From: Zygaena filipendulae
Taxonomy: Eukaryota; Arthropoda; Insecta; Lepidoptera; Zygaenidae
Assembly: GCA_907165275.2 (NCBI GenBank)
Contig: OU015653.1
Coordinates: 11,748,001-11,812,000 of the forward strand
Reading direction: 5' to 3'
Length of the DNA: 64,000 bases
Every line of letters begins with the position of its first letter. The stretch's first letter is position 1. The notes beneath the pieces are model-generated. The model was given only the letters and a program-made list of their open reading frames with translations. It did not search any database and was not told the DNA's origin. Position numbers and translations under genes: made by a program. This document shows positions 34,501 to 45,700 of this stretch, in pieces.

Positions 34501-37500
34501 CTACAGACGTTTATACAGAAGAAGCTGTCAAGGTGAGAAGTATTAATAGCTACACATTTAAAGCTTCAGAACATTAAAGTCAATATTATAAATTTAAACG
34601 TATTTGCTAACCAGATTTGGAAGAAAAGCGCACATATTATGAACTGTGAACAGAAGACAAAATACATATCTATTATATTCGATAATATAATAGTTCGATA
34701 AGTTAATTCAGTCGATACTGGATTAACTTGTAGGATAGCTATAGTACGACGAATTACTAAAGGAATGCTATTTAAGACCGAGAACAGCATAAAATTTAAC
34801 TTAATAATATGTAGGTATATAATATTATACTTATCTATCAGTTAGATAACTGAATACCATAATACATATATATAGTATCTATTAAACAAAGTTGGTCAGA
34901 TGCAGACGTGCGCGTTTCGTTACTGTACCTACATATTAAAAGTTCAAAAAAAAACTTGTAGATCATAGATGCACACAAAAAAACGGAGCCTCTGTTCTTG
35001 ATGGTGGCGCACTCTGCGGTGCACAGCGGCAACCCGTTCGACCCGCTGCGGGCGCCCGAACGGGACGTCGCCAGATTCAACATCACAAACGAGATGAGGC
35101 GAAAATTTGCCGGTAGGTAACATATTTTAAGATGAACGCACATGTTACGAATATGTCGCATTGAAGTGCCTAGGATGAATGAGCCAATTAATAATAGGTA
35201 TACTTATTGATTATTGATATTTGATATCATTTAAAATGAGCGCTAATAGAGCCAACGTAATTTTATAAAAACTAAAGCAGTTAAGGATCTCAAGATTTGC
35301 TAGTAAAACAGCAAAAAATACTTAATCCCAAAAGAGAGAGAAAATAACTTTCCAGCAAGACTTTACCTCATCGATTTTGTTTACAGGTGTACTTTCAAAG
35401 ATGGACGAATCCGTCGGCAAAGTAATAGATTCTTTGCAAAAGAATGGTTTATTAGAGAACAGCATAGTACTGTTCAGTACGGATAATGGTGGGCCAGCGG
35501 CTGGCTTCAATGAGAATGCAGCCTCAAATTACCCTTTGAGAGGGGTAAGTGGATCCATTCAGTATCTGTGCATTTCGGTTTCCTAGGGAAAAGAAATGTA
35601 TTTATTAAAATATATAGATGAATGATTGGATAGAAAATACAGATGTATGTTACAGGTTAAGTAATTTTTTGACGTAGTTTATGTAAAGGCTTAAAGTCTA
35701 AAAAGAAACAATTCTTGTAAATCGACGTAAAATATGCAAAATAGGGTAAATCTAAATACCCACTTTCTTAACAATCACCATCGGTATTGTTATAAACCAT
35801 GCGTAAGGTAGTCGTTAAGCACAGCCAGGAACTACCTTCGACAACGTCGTTATTCCTTGACCAAAAGGAAGTTGAAGATAATTAATTTTTGATGGTTATA
35901 ATTTCTTAGGTAAAGAACTCGTTATGGGAGGGCGGGGTGCGTGGCGCTGGCGTGCTCTGGAGCCCTCTGTTGGAGAGGAGGTCTCGCGTCGCCTCGCAGA
36001 GGGCGCACATTGTGGACTGGCTACCCACGCTGTACGGCGCGGCCGGTGGCAACTTGAGGTACGCTGGCAGTTTTTGGTCCTTCGGTCCAGATTTTTAAAA
36101 CCACCGACCATTATACGCAGTAAATGATACGTAGTAATACAATAAGTTACTTTAAAATAGTTTTTGTAACTCCTAAGAATGGTTTTAGATTAGCGGAGTT
36201 CACTTATATATTGCAAACGTAGTTTCACTTTCTAGTAAGTATGTGTTTCATATTATGCTGAATTCATAAGGAACGAACTAAGCATATCCTACGCTAGGCA
36301 ACTGATAAACGAGTGATTCTTAAAACACTTTTTTCTAATAAATACTTAATAATTGAATATCACACTGATGTTCATCACATAAAAGTTTACGCTGAAGCGA
36401 GAATCGATCTTGCGGCAAGGGGGCTACCCCTTAGCCAAGTTTACTATTTATAATCGTTATTGCTATAGAAAACTAAGGAACTTATCGTCATGTCGTTATG
36501 TGGTCACGAAAAATTATACTTTTGATTCCACGATTTTTTGTGACCACATGAGATGACGCTACGTTCCTTAGTTTTGCTAAAGAGATAACTATTATATAAA
36601 TTATCAACTTGGCTAAGGGGGCTGGTTAGTCAAGTTCATTAACCATCAGACGAAATGTATGTAAAAGTGAAAATTACCTATTCAGTGTATTCAAAAACAT
36701 CGACGGGATAGATCAGTGGGAGGCATTATCCAAAGACGGCATGTCGCAGAGAGCGTCGCTGGTGCTAAACATTGATGATATACTCGGAAACGCTGCTATC
36801 ACTATTGACCAGTGGAAAGTTATTAAAGGTAACTCGATCATGTTTAACGTAAGTAGGTATGTGTAGGGTGTTCCAGTAAAGTGTAGTCATATTTGGAGAT
36901 TGTGTTCTGGTTGATTGTGTCTGGTATATACCATATATTTTATAGTAGGTATTTAGTCTTAAAACTTCAGATAACCAAATTAAAAAAATAACAAATATTG
37001 TTCCTGACTATACATTGTTTAATAGAACTGTGACTAACGGGCACGTCTGTGTATGCAATGAAAATAAAATAATTCCACACAAGGTGTCATATCAATAAAT
37101 CAGTAGGTATTCAAAACAATGATTCTTATACAATAATAAAAGTTTGTTTGTTGTCATTCAAAAAATTACGCGAATTTCTCAATTGCCTTGCTTACCTTGC
37201 TTGCTTATAACTACAGTTAGGACTACTAATATTTTCTCGCATTTTTCACGAGCGTGAATTTAGGATTTCCCCGGAAACTATGGTATTTCAGGGTAAAAGT
37301 CTCCAATAGAAATATTCTAAAGCTAATAATATTATGATCCCCGCCTTTTCACTAGCGTGAATATCGGTATTTTATCGAGGACTCTTTATGTTCCGAGATA
37401 AAAAATATTACTCACGGATGCTGTAGCTTTTTATCGTAGGAATTTGAAATCGGTTCAGTAGTTCCAGTGTTGCTACAACAAATAAACCAATTTTCCCTCT

Positions 37501-39481
37501 TTATATTTTTAATTCAGGAGTTCGAAGCAAACCTCTCTAAATCTAAACATAAGCTTAGTTTCATCGCAATCGGTCACTCCGGGCGGTAACACTTGGCGTA
37601 AAGTAGTTACTACTAGAGCCACAGTAGCAAGTTGCTCCATGATTTCAGTCTGTATCCAACCACTGCTGGATGTACGCCTTCACATCAAGTTTCCATTCCC
37701 ACATCTCCCCGACCAACACCCATGTAGTATTTTATAAAAGTACTAGCTGTCCCGCGCGGTTTCACCCGCGATAATTTCGAAGTTCCCGCGAAATTGTTGC
37801 AAACAAACTTTTCAACCCCCCCCCCCCCTTAGGGGTTGAATTTTCAAAAATCCTTTCTTATCGGATACTTAGATGGGTCATACAAAGAACACACCCTTCA
37901 AGTTTTAGGTCTCTACGGTTAAGGCTGTGCGTTGATCCATCAGTCATTCAGGAAAAAGGATTTTATATATACTTAGATTGATCAATTAATATAAATCTTG
38001 ATCTCTTGAAATTTTTCAGGTGACTCCAATAAAGGGGCGTGGGACTCCTGGTATGGCCCAGGCGGTAGGTCGGGACATTACAATATGGAAAAGTTAAACA
38101 GTGGCCTTGCGACGCGAGCAATAAGGTCACTCGGTCTAATGCCGACATCGGATACAGTTCTAAGAATGCGGTAAGTGGTAACGTTGTCCATTATTGTTAT
38201 TATCTTTCAGACTTCATTCCCATAATATGTTTTCTGACGTTTAGTCATACCCTTGGATGACTGTCGTCTCCAATGATGTTAAAAGTATGAAATAAGTCGT
38301 CTTACCTACCTTTACCTTTTTTAATATTTTTTTTTCATTTCTGTAGCCTTTACTTTACCATTGATTGAGAAGTGTTAGGTATTAGTAGTATTAATAAACT
38401 ATCCTTTAACATATTAATAAAATCAATCCAATTCTCAACGTGTCCAGGGAACAAGCGACAGTGAAGTGCGACAGAAACCAAAGCGCCATACCGTGCAAGC
38501 CTTTGGTAGCGCCTTGTCTCTTCAACATCGAATCGGATCCTTGCGAGATCAGAAACTTGGCTAATCAGTAAGTGATTATTTATAATGGTCCATGTCAATT
38601 AGTTTTATCGTTTAGAGGCTCATATTCTCCACTCCTGGGAGACAGTCCCAACTCCTAAGTCCCTATATTAGCCAAGTTGACAATCATGTCACGTGGCCAC
38701 GAAGCATCGTCCAAAGTACAATTTTCGTGAACGCGTGACATGATTTTTATTACTAAAAACATTGTCATTGGCAAATTATAATCGCCATTGTTAAAGAAGA
38801 CGATTAGTTCCTCAGTTTTCTACAGCGATAACAATTATAGATTGTCAACTTGGCAAAGGAAGTAGGAATTAATTAATCAGCATTAGAGCATGTGTAGTAC
38901 GCGCTGAGCCATTGACTTATTATGGCTTGTTCGACGATTTTGATGCACGCTAAGCTATAGTCACGATCTGGCCCAGGTTCTTACTAATAGACCCAGTTTT
39001 CGGTGTATGAAAGTCAAAATTCTATTTAGTCCGTTAGATAATAAAAAAATTATAGACACGTTTTTTTTGCTTTTCAAATTATTGAAAAAATTCTAAGATA
39101 AAACGCATTATAAATTGTAGCACGGCGTGACGTCACGCGACATTTCAACTTGATGTACCTAGTATCTTCTATATTCGTCTTGTATATTTTTTATTATTAT
39201 AATATAAAACTTATATATTACGACTATGACGGACTAGAAACTAAAATTTAGTCAACTAGCCTACTTTTATTTACGAATCTTTATCTTTATTATTTTTTCT
39301 TTCCTATAGAGAGCCAGAAATCCTCATGCGAATGCTTGGTGAGTTGGAAAGTGTGAACAAGACAGCCGTGCCGCCGTTAGCTCCGGCTATCGTAGACGAA
39401 TATGGCAACCCCAAGTATTGGGGATATTTGTTCTTAAATTTTGGCGACTACGAGAACGAATCGCCCTGTGTTAGTGAATAA
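31584..39481 (+). CDS. ARSB: Arylsulfatase B-like sulfatase
   Basis: Lysosomal or secreted sulfatase; by family, it removes sulfate from N-acetylgalactosamine-4-sulfate in glycosaminoglycans. Twelve exons: 31584-31679, 32749-32908, 33635-33794, 34069-34166, 34465-34532, 34962-35112, 35387-35544, 35910-36058, 36686-36828, 38020-38170, 38448-38567, 39310-39481; every junction keeps phase, giving 541 aa, near the usual length. Signal peptide at about 1-18 ([18 protein letters not shown]). Metal site [20 protein letters not shown]. The sulfatase signature CTPSR has Cys69 as the residue converted to formylglycine. GKWHLGH at about residues 130-136 and FSTDNGG follow. All catalytic motifs are intact. 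The start is the ATG directly before the signal peptide. Substrate class is inferred from overall similarity; the paralogue is not certain. Confidence 0.95.
33129..33339 (-). mobile_element. Helitron-like element in a sulfatase intron
   Basis: Opens A|CTAGCAGTCCCTCGCGG with the GTTTCACCCGCGG hairpin arm, then TTCGGAGTTTCCGCGAGAAT and CATGAAAATCCGTTGCG. A decayed neighbour follows at about 33345-33600. Confidence 0.7.
36427..36622. mobile_element. Palindromic MITE, CCCCTTAGCCAAGTT ends
   Basis: Left CCCCTTAGCCAAGTTTAC, right TATCAACTTGGCTAAGGGG; internal inverted GTGGTCACGAAAAAT and ATTTTTTGTGACCAC. Relatives at about 1613-1720, 21353-21620 and 38660-38866. Sulfatase intron. Confidence 0.75.
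37742..37818 (-). repeat. Helitron-like start plus C-run
   Basis: CTAGCTGTCCCGCGCGGTTT and a hairpin start, truncated after about 55 bp and followed by a poly-C run at about 37807-37818. Confidence 0.6.
38660..38866. mobile_element. Relative of the 36427 MITE
   Basis: TTAGCCAAGTTGACAATCAT at the left and ATTGTCAACTTGGCAAAGGA at the right, with internal GTCACG-type inverted arms. Sulfatase intron. Confidence 0.6.
39005..39262. mobile_element. TGACGTCA-bearing palindromic MITE
   Basis: AAAATTCTATTTAGTCCGTT at the left, GACGGACTAGAAACTAAAAT at the right, TGACGTCA at 39128. Last sulfatase intron, about 47 bp before the final acceptor. Confidence 0.75.
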
Positions 39482-39506
39482 GTGTTGTGAATTTTATAGA
39501 CTGTGA

Positions 39507-39512
39507 AATAAA
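39507..39512 (+). terminator. ARSB: Sulfatase poly(A) signal
   Basis: AATAAA 26 bp after the sulfatase stop codon. Confidence 0.7.
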
Positions 39513-39540
39513 CAATGCGACGTTTTGTTTTCATATTAGT

Positions 39541-39546
39541 TTTATT
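39541..39546 (-). terminator. HORMAD1: Candidate HORMAD poly(A) signal
   Basis: AATAAA on the minus strand (TTTATT on plus), 163 bp past the HORMAD stop. It implies 3' ends that meet or overlap those of the sulfatase. Confidence 0.5.
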
Positions 39547-39708
39547 TTTTTTAATGTTATTTATCAATGAAAATGTAATAACTAATATCAATTAAGAAAC
39601 AACTGGGAGGTAAGCATTATACCTACCCACGATAGGAACAAAGAAGTAGTTTGAATTAGATTATTGATAAATCATCTGATTTATGGTAGCCCAAAGTAGA
39701 ATAAAAGT

Positions 39709-42700
39709 TCATTTGGCAATCAGTTTAGCCCTTTTGGTCCTAATGCCGGACTGCAGCGGTTTGTTTTCATCACTGTAACCCCTCAACTTTCTTTTGACAG
39801 ACCTCATTTTGCTTAACTTGTCCACGTCTTTTATCGGGTTGTGTGAGCCGCTGAGCGGCAGTTCCTCTTCGATTGCGTCATTGAGTAACATAGCCTCTTT
39901 GTATTCGTTCAAAGTGGCATCATCCACGATGGATGTTCGATTGAAATCGTCAGTGTTGTCTATAACCCGGCCGAAGTGCAGTGCGTTGTGTAAGCTGACC
40001 CTCTCGGACGGTCCGAGCGCATCCCCAATCGGGTCGGGTTGGATCTCCTGGGGCGAGAGTGTCTCGACTGCGAGTCGATCCACTATAGTGCCTTCCTCAG
40101 CGACCGGGAAGTGTTGAGCGTAAATTGATTCCAACTTTTCCACTATTATATTCTTCGGTGTCGTTAGACTGCAACATAATTCATTTGTCGTTAATAAATG
40201 ATTTTGAAAATTTGTCAACGGTTGCTGAACGAGGGACATATTTTAGCCCACTACACGACGTGACTGAACCTACGTTAATATTCTCAATTAGGAAGATACC
40301 TGTTAAAAAATGATGGAGAATTCCATCATTATATTATAGACCTTAGTATAAACAGTATAAATAGGAGTTCTAAACGCTTATTGCTGCGGTCCGCGCTTAG
40401 ATAGCAAGCTTCCGAAAGCTAAGTTTAGCAACACTGGTTAACAACAGCTAGTCATCAACAAACGACATTAATTCTAATAATAATAATAGGCTAGTTTCCT
40501 AATTTTTTTTTTTAAGTCCGTTTTGTAGGTTATTAAAAAATATTGGACACGTATTTTTTTATTTTTTATGTAACCAAAAAATAACGGAGATATATCAAGT
40601 CGAAATTTCACATGACGTCACGCCTCGCTACAGTTTGTTCGCACGTTATAGCGAGCTGTGACATCACGAGTCCCCCACCCTAAACTTTAATGCGCTTTAT
40701 CTATGCATATTTCCATTATTTTAAAAAAGCGAAAAATACGTGTCTTTTATTTTTTTATTATCTAACTGACGGACTAAATAGAATTTTTATTTTTTTTACC
40801 CAGGAAACTAGCCTATTATGATAATAATTCGTCGTTAGCTTATAAAATAGGCGCCATCACTCACTCGAAATGGTCGCCGTCGATGACGCCGTAGGAGTGC
40901 AGTAGCTTGAGCAGTTTGGCCGCATTGCCAGCGCTCACGCCGAAACGGGCCACGAGCGCGCCGCCCGACAGCCGCGGGCGCGGCGCCGCGCGCGCCAGCC
41001 ACCACAGCACGCGCCGCAGCATGCACAGCGACTGCAGCCCGAGTCAGAGCTTTACTACTCAGGCACCGACAACGTGCGCCCCGCCCCGCCCCACCCCGCC
41101 CCGTGCTCACCTCCCGGAAGCTGCGCACGAGGCGCGGGTTAGTGAGGCTACTGCCGCCCCGCCCCGTACTCACCTCCCGGATGCTGCGCACGAGGCGCGG
41201 GTCAGTGAGGCTACTGCCGCCCCGCCCCGTACTCACCTCCCGGATGCTGCGCACGAGGCGCGGGTCAGTGAGGCTACTGCCGCCCCGCCCCGTACTCACC
41301 TCCCGGATGCTGCGCACGAGGCGCGGGTCAGTGAGGCTACTGCCACCCCGCCCCGTACTCACCTCCCGGATGCTGCGCACGAGGCGCGGGTCAGTGAGGC
41401 TACTGCCGACCCGCCCCGTACTCACCTCCCGGATGCTGCGCACGAGGCGCGGGTCAGTGAGGCTACTGCCGCCCCGCCCCGTACTCACCTCCCGGATGCT
41501 GCGCACGAGGCGCGGGTCAGTGAGGCTACTGCCGCCCCGCCCCGTACTCACCTCCCGGATGCTGCGCCCGAGGCGCGGGTCAGTGAGACTACTGCCGCCC
41601 CGCCCCGTACTCACCTCCCGGATGCTGCGCACGAGGCGCGGATCAGTGAGGCTACTGCCGGCCCGCCCCGTACTCACCTCCCGGATGCTGCGCACGAGGC
41701 ACGGGTCAGTGAGGCTACTGCCGCCCCGCCCCGTACTCACCTCCCGGATGCTGCGCACGAGGCGCGGGTCAGTGAGGCTACTGCTGCCCCGCCTCGTACT
41801 CACCTCCCGGATGCTGCGCCCGAGGCGCGGGTCAGTGAGGCTACTGCCGCCCCGCCCCGTACTCACCTCCCGGATGCTGCGCACGAGGCGCGGGTCAGTG
41901 AGGCTACTGCTGCCCCGCCCCGTACTCACCTCCCGGATGCTGCGCCCGAGGCGCGGGTCAGTGAGGCTACTGCCGCCCCGCCCCGTACTCACCTCCCGGA
42001 TGCTGCGCGCGAGGCGCGGGTCGGTGGGGCTGCGCTTGGCGTCCTCGTCGGCGCAGCGCGCGCAACAGTGCGCGGTGATGCGGGCCGCGGCCGCGGGCGT
42101 CACGCCGAAGCACGCCGCGTGCTGCCGCGTGTTGCAGTATCTAGATCAGCCGTTACAATGCTGCTTGATAACTAAGGTGTACAGTGTTACTATCACCACA
42201 GACAATATAATACTCTATCACTAAGTAAGTAGATAAGTCATTATCATTTTAATTTGAAGAACTATTTTGTTTTATTTAGATTTTATTTATACAAACTTAT
42301 TATGCTTGCTTGTCTTCCTAAATAAATAAATCACTTTGGAAAGGTCAAATTTTCTCCAATGCGCGGTTCTGTATGGACCTTAAGGACTCGGCCATAATTT
42401 TGATGTCACTACTTTTACCTACTTTTGAAAGTACCTTCTGCAAGATGGACAACATACCGGCACGTAATGAAAGCCTCGTCGTCAGCGGTCCCTTCGTATT
42501 TATTGCACGGGCACTGCAGCTCCAGGAAGCTTTGTTCCGAACTCCCATTCTCAGGACCTAAACCTATATTTGAACGTAGATAAGCAATAACATGTTAACC
42601 CACTAAATTAAGTTATCGATACAGAACGCTTTAATGATAGAGAATGTTTTTTAATTATGCCTTTACCTTATTACATTGTTTAATTATGTAACAAAATATT

Positions 42701-45700
42701 GAACATAAAAAAAAAATTGACACAAAATATAATATAATTTTAAAACACGAGTTACTAAAAAAATTTCCAGTGTGGGTTAACACACTATTGCTTATCTATT
42801 TTCATTTAGAGACTATTATAGAGATAACTTTCAGAACTAAAAAGAATATCAGAATAGGTACAGATTGGCGAAAATTAATAAAACTTAAAACTTAAAGATT
42901 ATTAACGTTATTGTCATACGCACTTGCTATGTCCTCTTGTTCCATTTGCGTCATCATTGGAGGGTTTTGTGAAGGCTGCAAGGGGGATACTTTATTAGAA
43001 ACAAACGAAAGCATGTGTGAAGTCCATCACACCGCACTAGGCCCTCATCCTGCCTGTCATCTGCTATAAGAGATTGACGTTTTGAAATCTTGTAGACAAT
43101 ACTGTTTGACAACAACACAAATATTAGCATTATTTTCATAGACACTCACAACGGCCTCGTGGCTGCCTCCAGCGTCGAACCTCACATAGGAGTGCGCGGC
43201 CATCTTGTGGTACGGCGTCTCCACTGAGCCCAACTTTACGCATTTTACCCATTGCGACTCCAAGTGATCTTCCGGCTCGTCGGTGGATTGGAAACCCGGT
43301 GGTTGGTAACCCTCTGGAGCATCTAGGTATATAATATGTTGTAAGTACAGAATACCACACCAAAAACGATAGATACATCCCACAGTTTTTTTACTGGAAG
43401 AATCGTCATGTAGAAAATTAAAACCCTAAAAGTTACAGGGAGATTCATATATCAGGGTCCATGAAATAAAACGTGCCATCAATGATATTATAAGTAATTG
43501 CGTGGCATCGATTGCAACCAAACGGCGCCGGTGAGTAAGTAGGTATGTCGGCCTGCTTTAATGTGTCCAATCACCAATGTCGTTTTTGGGCAAAAAGGTA
43601 CCTAGGTAATGATATAATTTAACCCTTACACCACCATGTTTTGGTAGCCTTAATAAGTTAAGGTTACCAAAATATGGCCATTGCATCCAGACCACACGCT
43701 TTAGACATGATTTCTCCTAACTGTTGGGAATGCTTATCTATTTATTATCATTTAATCTAACAAATATAAAAGTCAATGCAGTGGTTTGATAATAACGAAA
43801 TATCACGTTTCTGGCCGGTTTGACCGTAGGAGGATGATCCTCTATGTGGATGTCGGTGAAAGGGTTAAAGACTTGCAATCGATTTTGTCACTACCATTTT
43901 AGGTAACTGAACCATTAAGACGCGACGGTTAGTTTATACCTAGATAGATGCTAAATATTAACGTTGTATATAACTCGCCTTCTATCTAATTTACGAAGTA
44001 TAAGTACTTGCCTTCATTGTAATACAGACGGATGCTAACTTCGCATTGGGACGGTAACGTCTGTTGGCGTTGCTGTAGAAAGACCACGCAAGTTCTTATC
44101 ATTGACAGAGTGCTTTTTTCGACGTCCTCTAAAGTGTACTCAACGGAAGGTTCCATCCTGTCGCGACCCTTCGAGTGGACATGGCTCATGGTCACCGCAT
44201 CCTTGTTATATTTGTACTCGAAAATGTGGTACTCTATAAGATTGTCCGGTTTGCATTCGTCTTCGTAGAAACACAGAGCTAAACGGTGGAGCTGTTAATA
44301 ACAAGTTATTATGTCACCGACCAAATTCAGTTTTAGGCTGAATTAGTTTTACCTAGGCATGTACCTAAGGTTTTTGATGATCGACAGAGCAAAATTTATG
44401 TCACAGGGGGAGATAGAAAGGGGTAATTTTTATCCCAGAATTGTAGCTGGAACTCCCAAATTAACGCGGGTGAAACCGCTAAACAACTTAATAGGTACTT
44501 AATAGCTAAAAATCCGGCTTCGCCGATTCACGTTATAGACGTAACATTGTGTGAACTGTGAAGTCGTAAATCACTATGGACAAACGATGTAAAGAAAGAC
44601 GCAGTATATTTATTACTCTGAGGTTAAAGTGATAGTCAACACCACACCTACAAGTAATGGGTACTGTCGACGGCATCCCTCTGGAGGAAGTTAATCACTA
44701 TGTTTACCTCGGGCAGACTTCAGCTAGGTAGGGACGACTTCGAGAGGGAGATAGGAGGATTCAGTTGGAATGGGCGGCATTTAAGGAAGCTGCGTCAGGT
44801 CTTCTCGTCGCCTATACACCTCAAAATCTAAAGACAAAAGTGTAATAACCAGTGCGTCCTACCCGTGATGACCTATGGAGCCGAAACGTGGACACTGACG
44901 GTGCGACTAGTCCATCGGTCATCTCAAAGAGCAATGCTCGGAAAGGGCAATGCCTGGTGATTCTCTGGTTGATAGAATGCGTAATGAGGAAATTCGCCGG
45001 AGAACCAGTCACCGACATAGCCCTTCAAATTAGCAAACTGAAGTGGCAATGGGCTGGTGACACCGGTCGCAGAACCGACAACCGCTGGAGCAAGCGAGTT
45101 CTGGAGTGGAGACCACGCGTAGGCAAGCCTAGTGTAGGACGCCCCCTGCCCGGTGGAGCGACGATCTGCGACGGGGGGGCTGGTAGCGACTGGATGCGGT
45201 TGGCTGAAAATCGGGATAGGTGGCGAACTCTTGGAGAGGCCTATGTCTAGTAGTGGACTGCTGCAGGCTGATATTGGTAATGATGATGAATGATTTTGAA
45301 AGGAATGACCGCTACACTAGGCCTATTTTAAAACGCATCGATTAATTAAACTGACTTCAAAAAAAACACAAAAATGCACTAAGTCGGTAGGTAGATACAC
45401 TGAAAAGTTAAAAATAACAAATAATTATTTTGTAGTCAATTAGCGCCACATTTTTCTTTAGAACTCATCGAGTAATTAAACTGACTTCAAAAAACAAAAA
45501 TGCACTAACTACACTAAAAAGTTAAAAAAACAAAATATCTACCTACCTACCAATTCAATTCGAGCGGGCTAGTCACCAACTTTAAACCGATCAGTAGGTA
45601 GATATACCTACTCTTTGGGTAGTAAAACGTAGTGGTTATATACTCTTTGGGTAGCACACAGTACACACCAATAATTACGTGCATTTTTGTCTTTCGAATT

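Noticed and set aside
40907..42224. Plus-strand ORFs of 422 and 373 codons (PPRTHLPDAAHEARVSEATA-type repeats)
   Set aside because: They exist only because the 63-bp unit is a multiple of 3 and lacks stops in several frames; the splice donors and flanking domains show that the gene is on the minus strand.
44852..45250. 132-codon ORF as a host gene
   Set aside because: It is the degraded C-terminus of an RTE-type reverse transcriptase.
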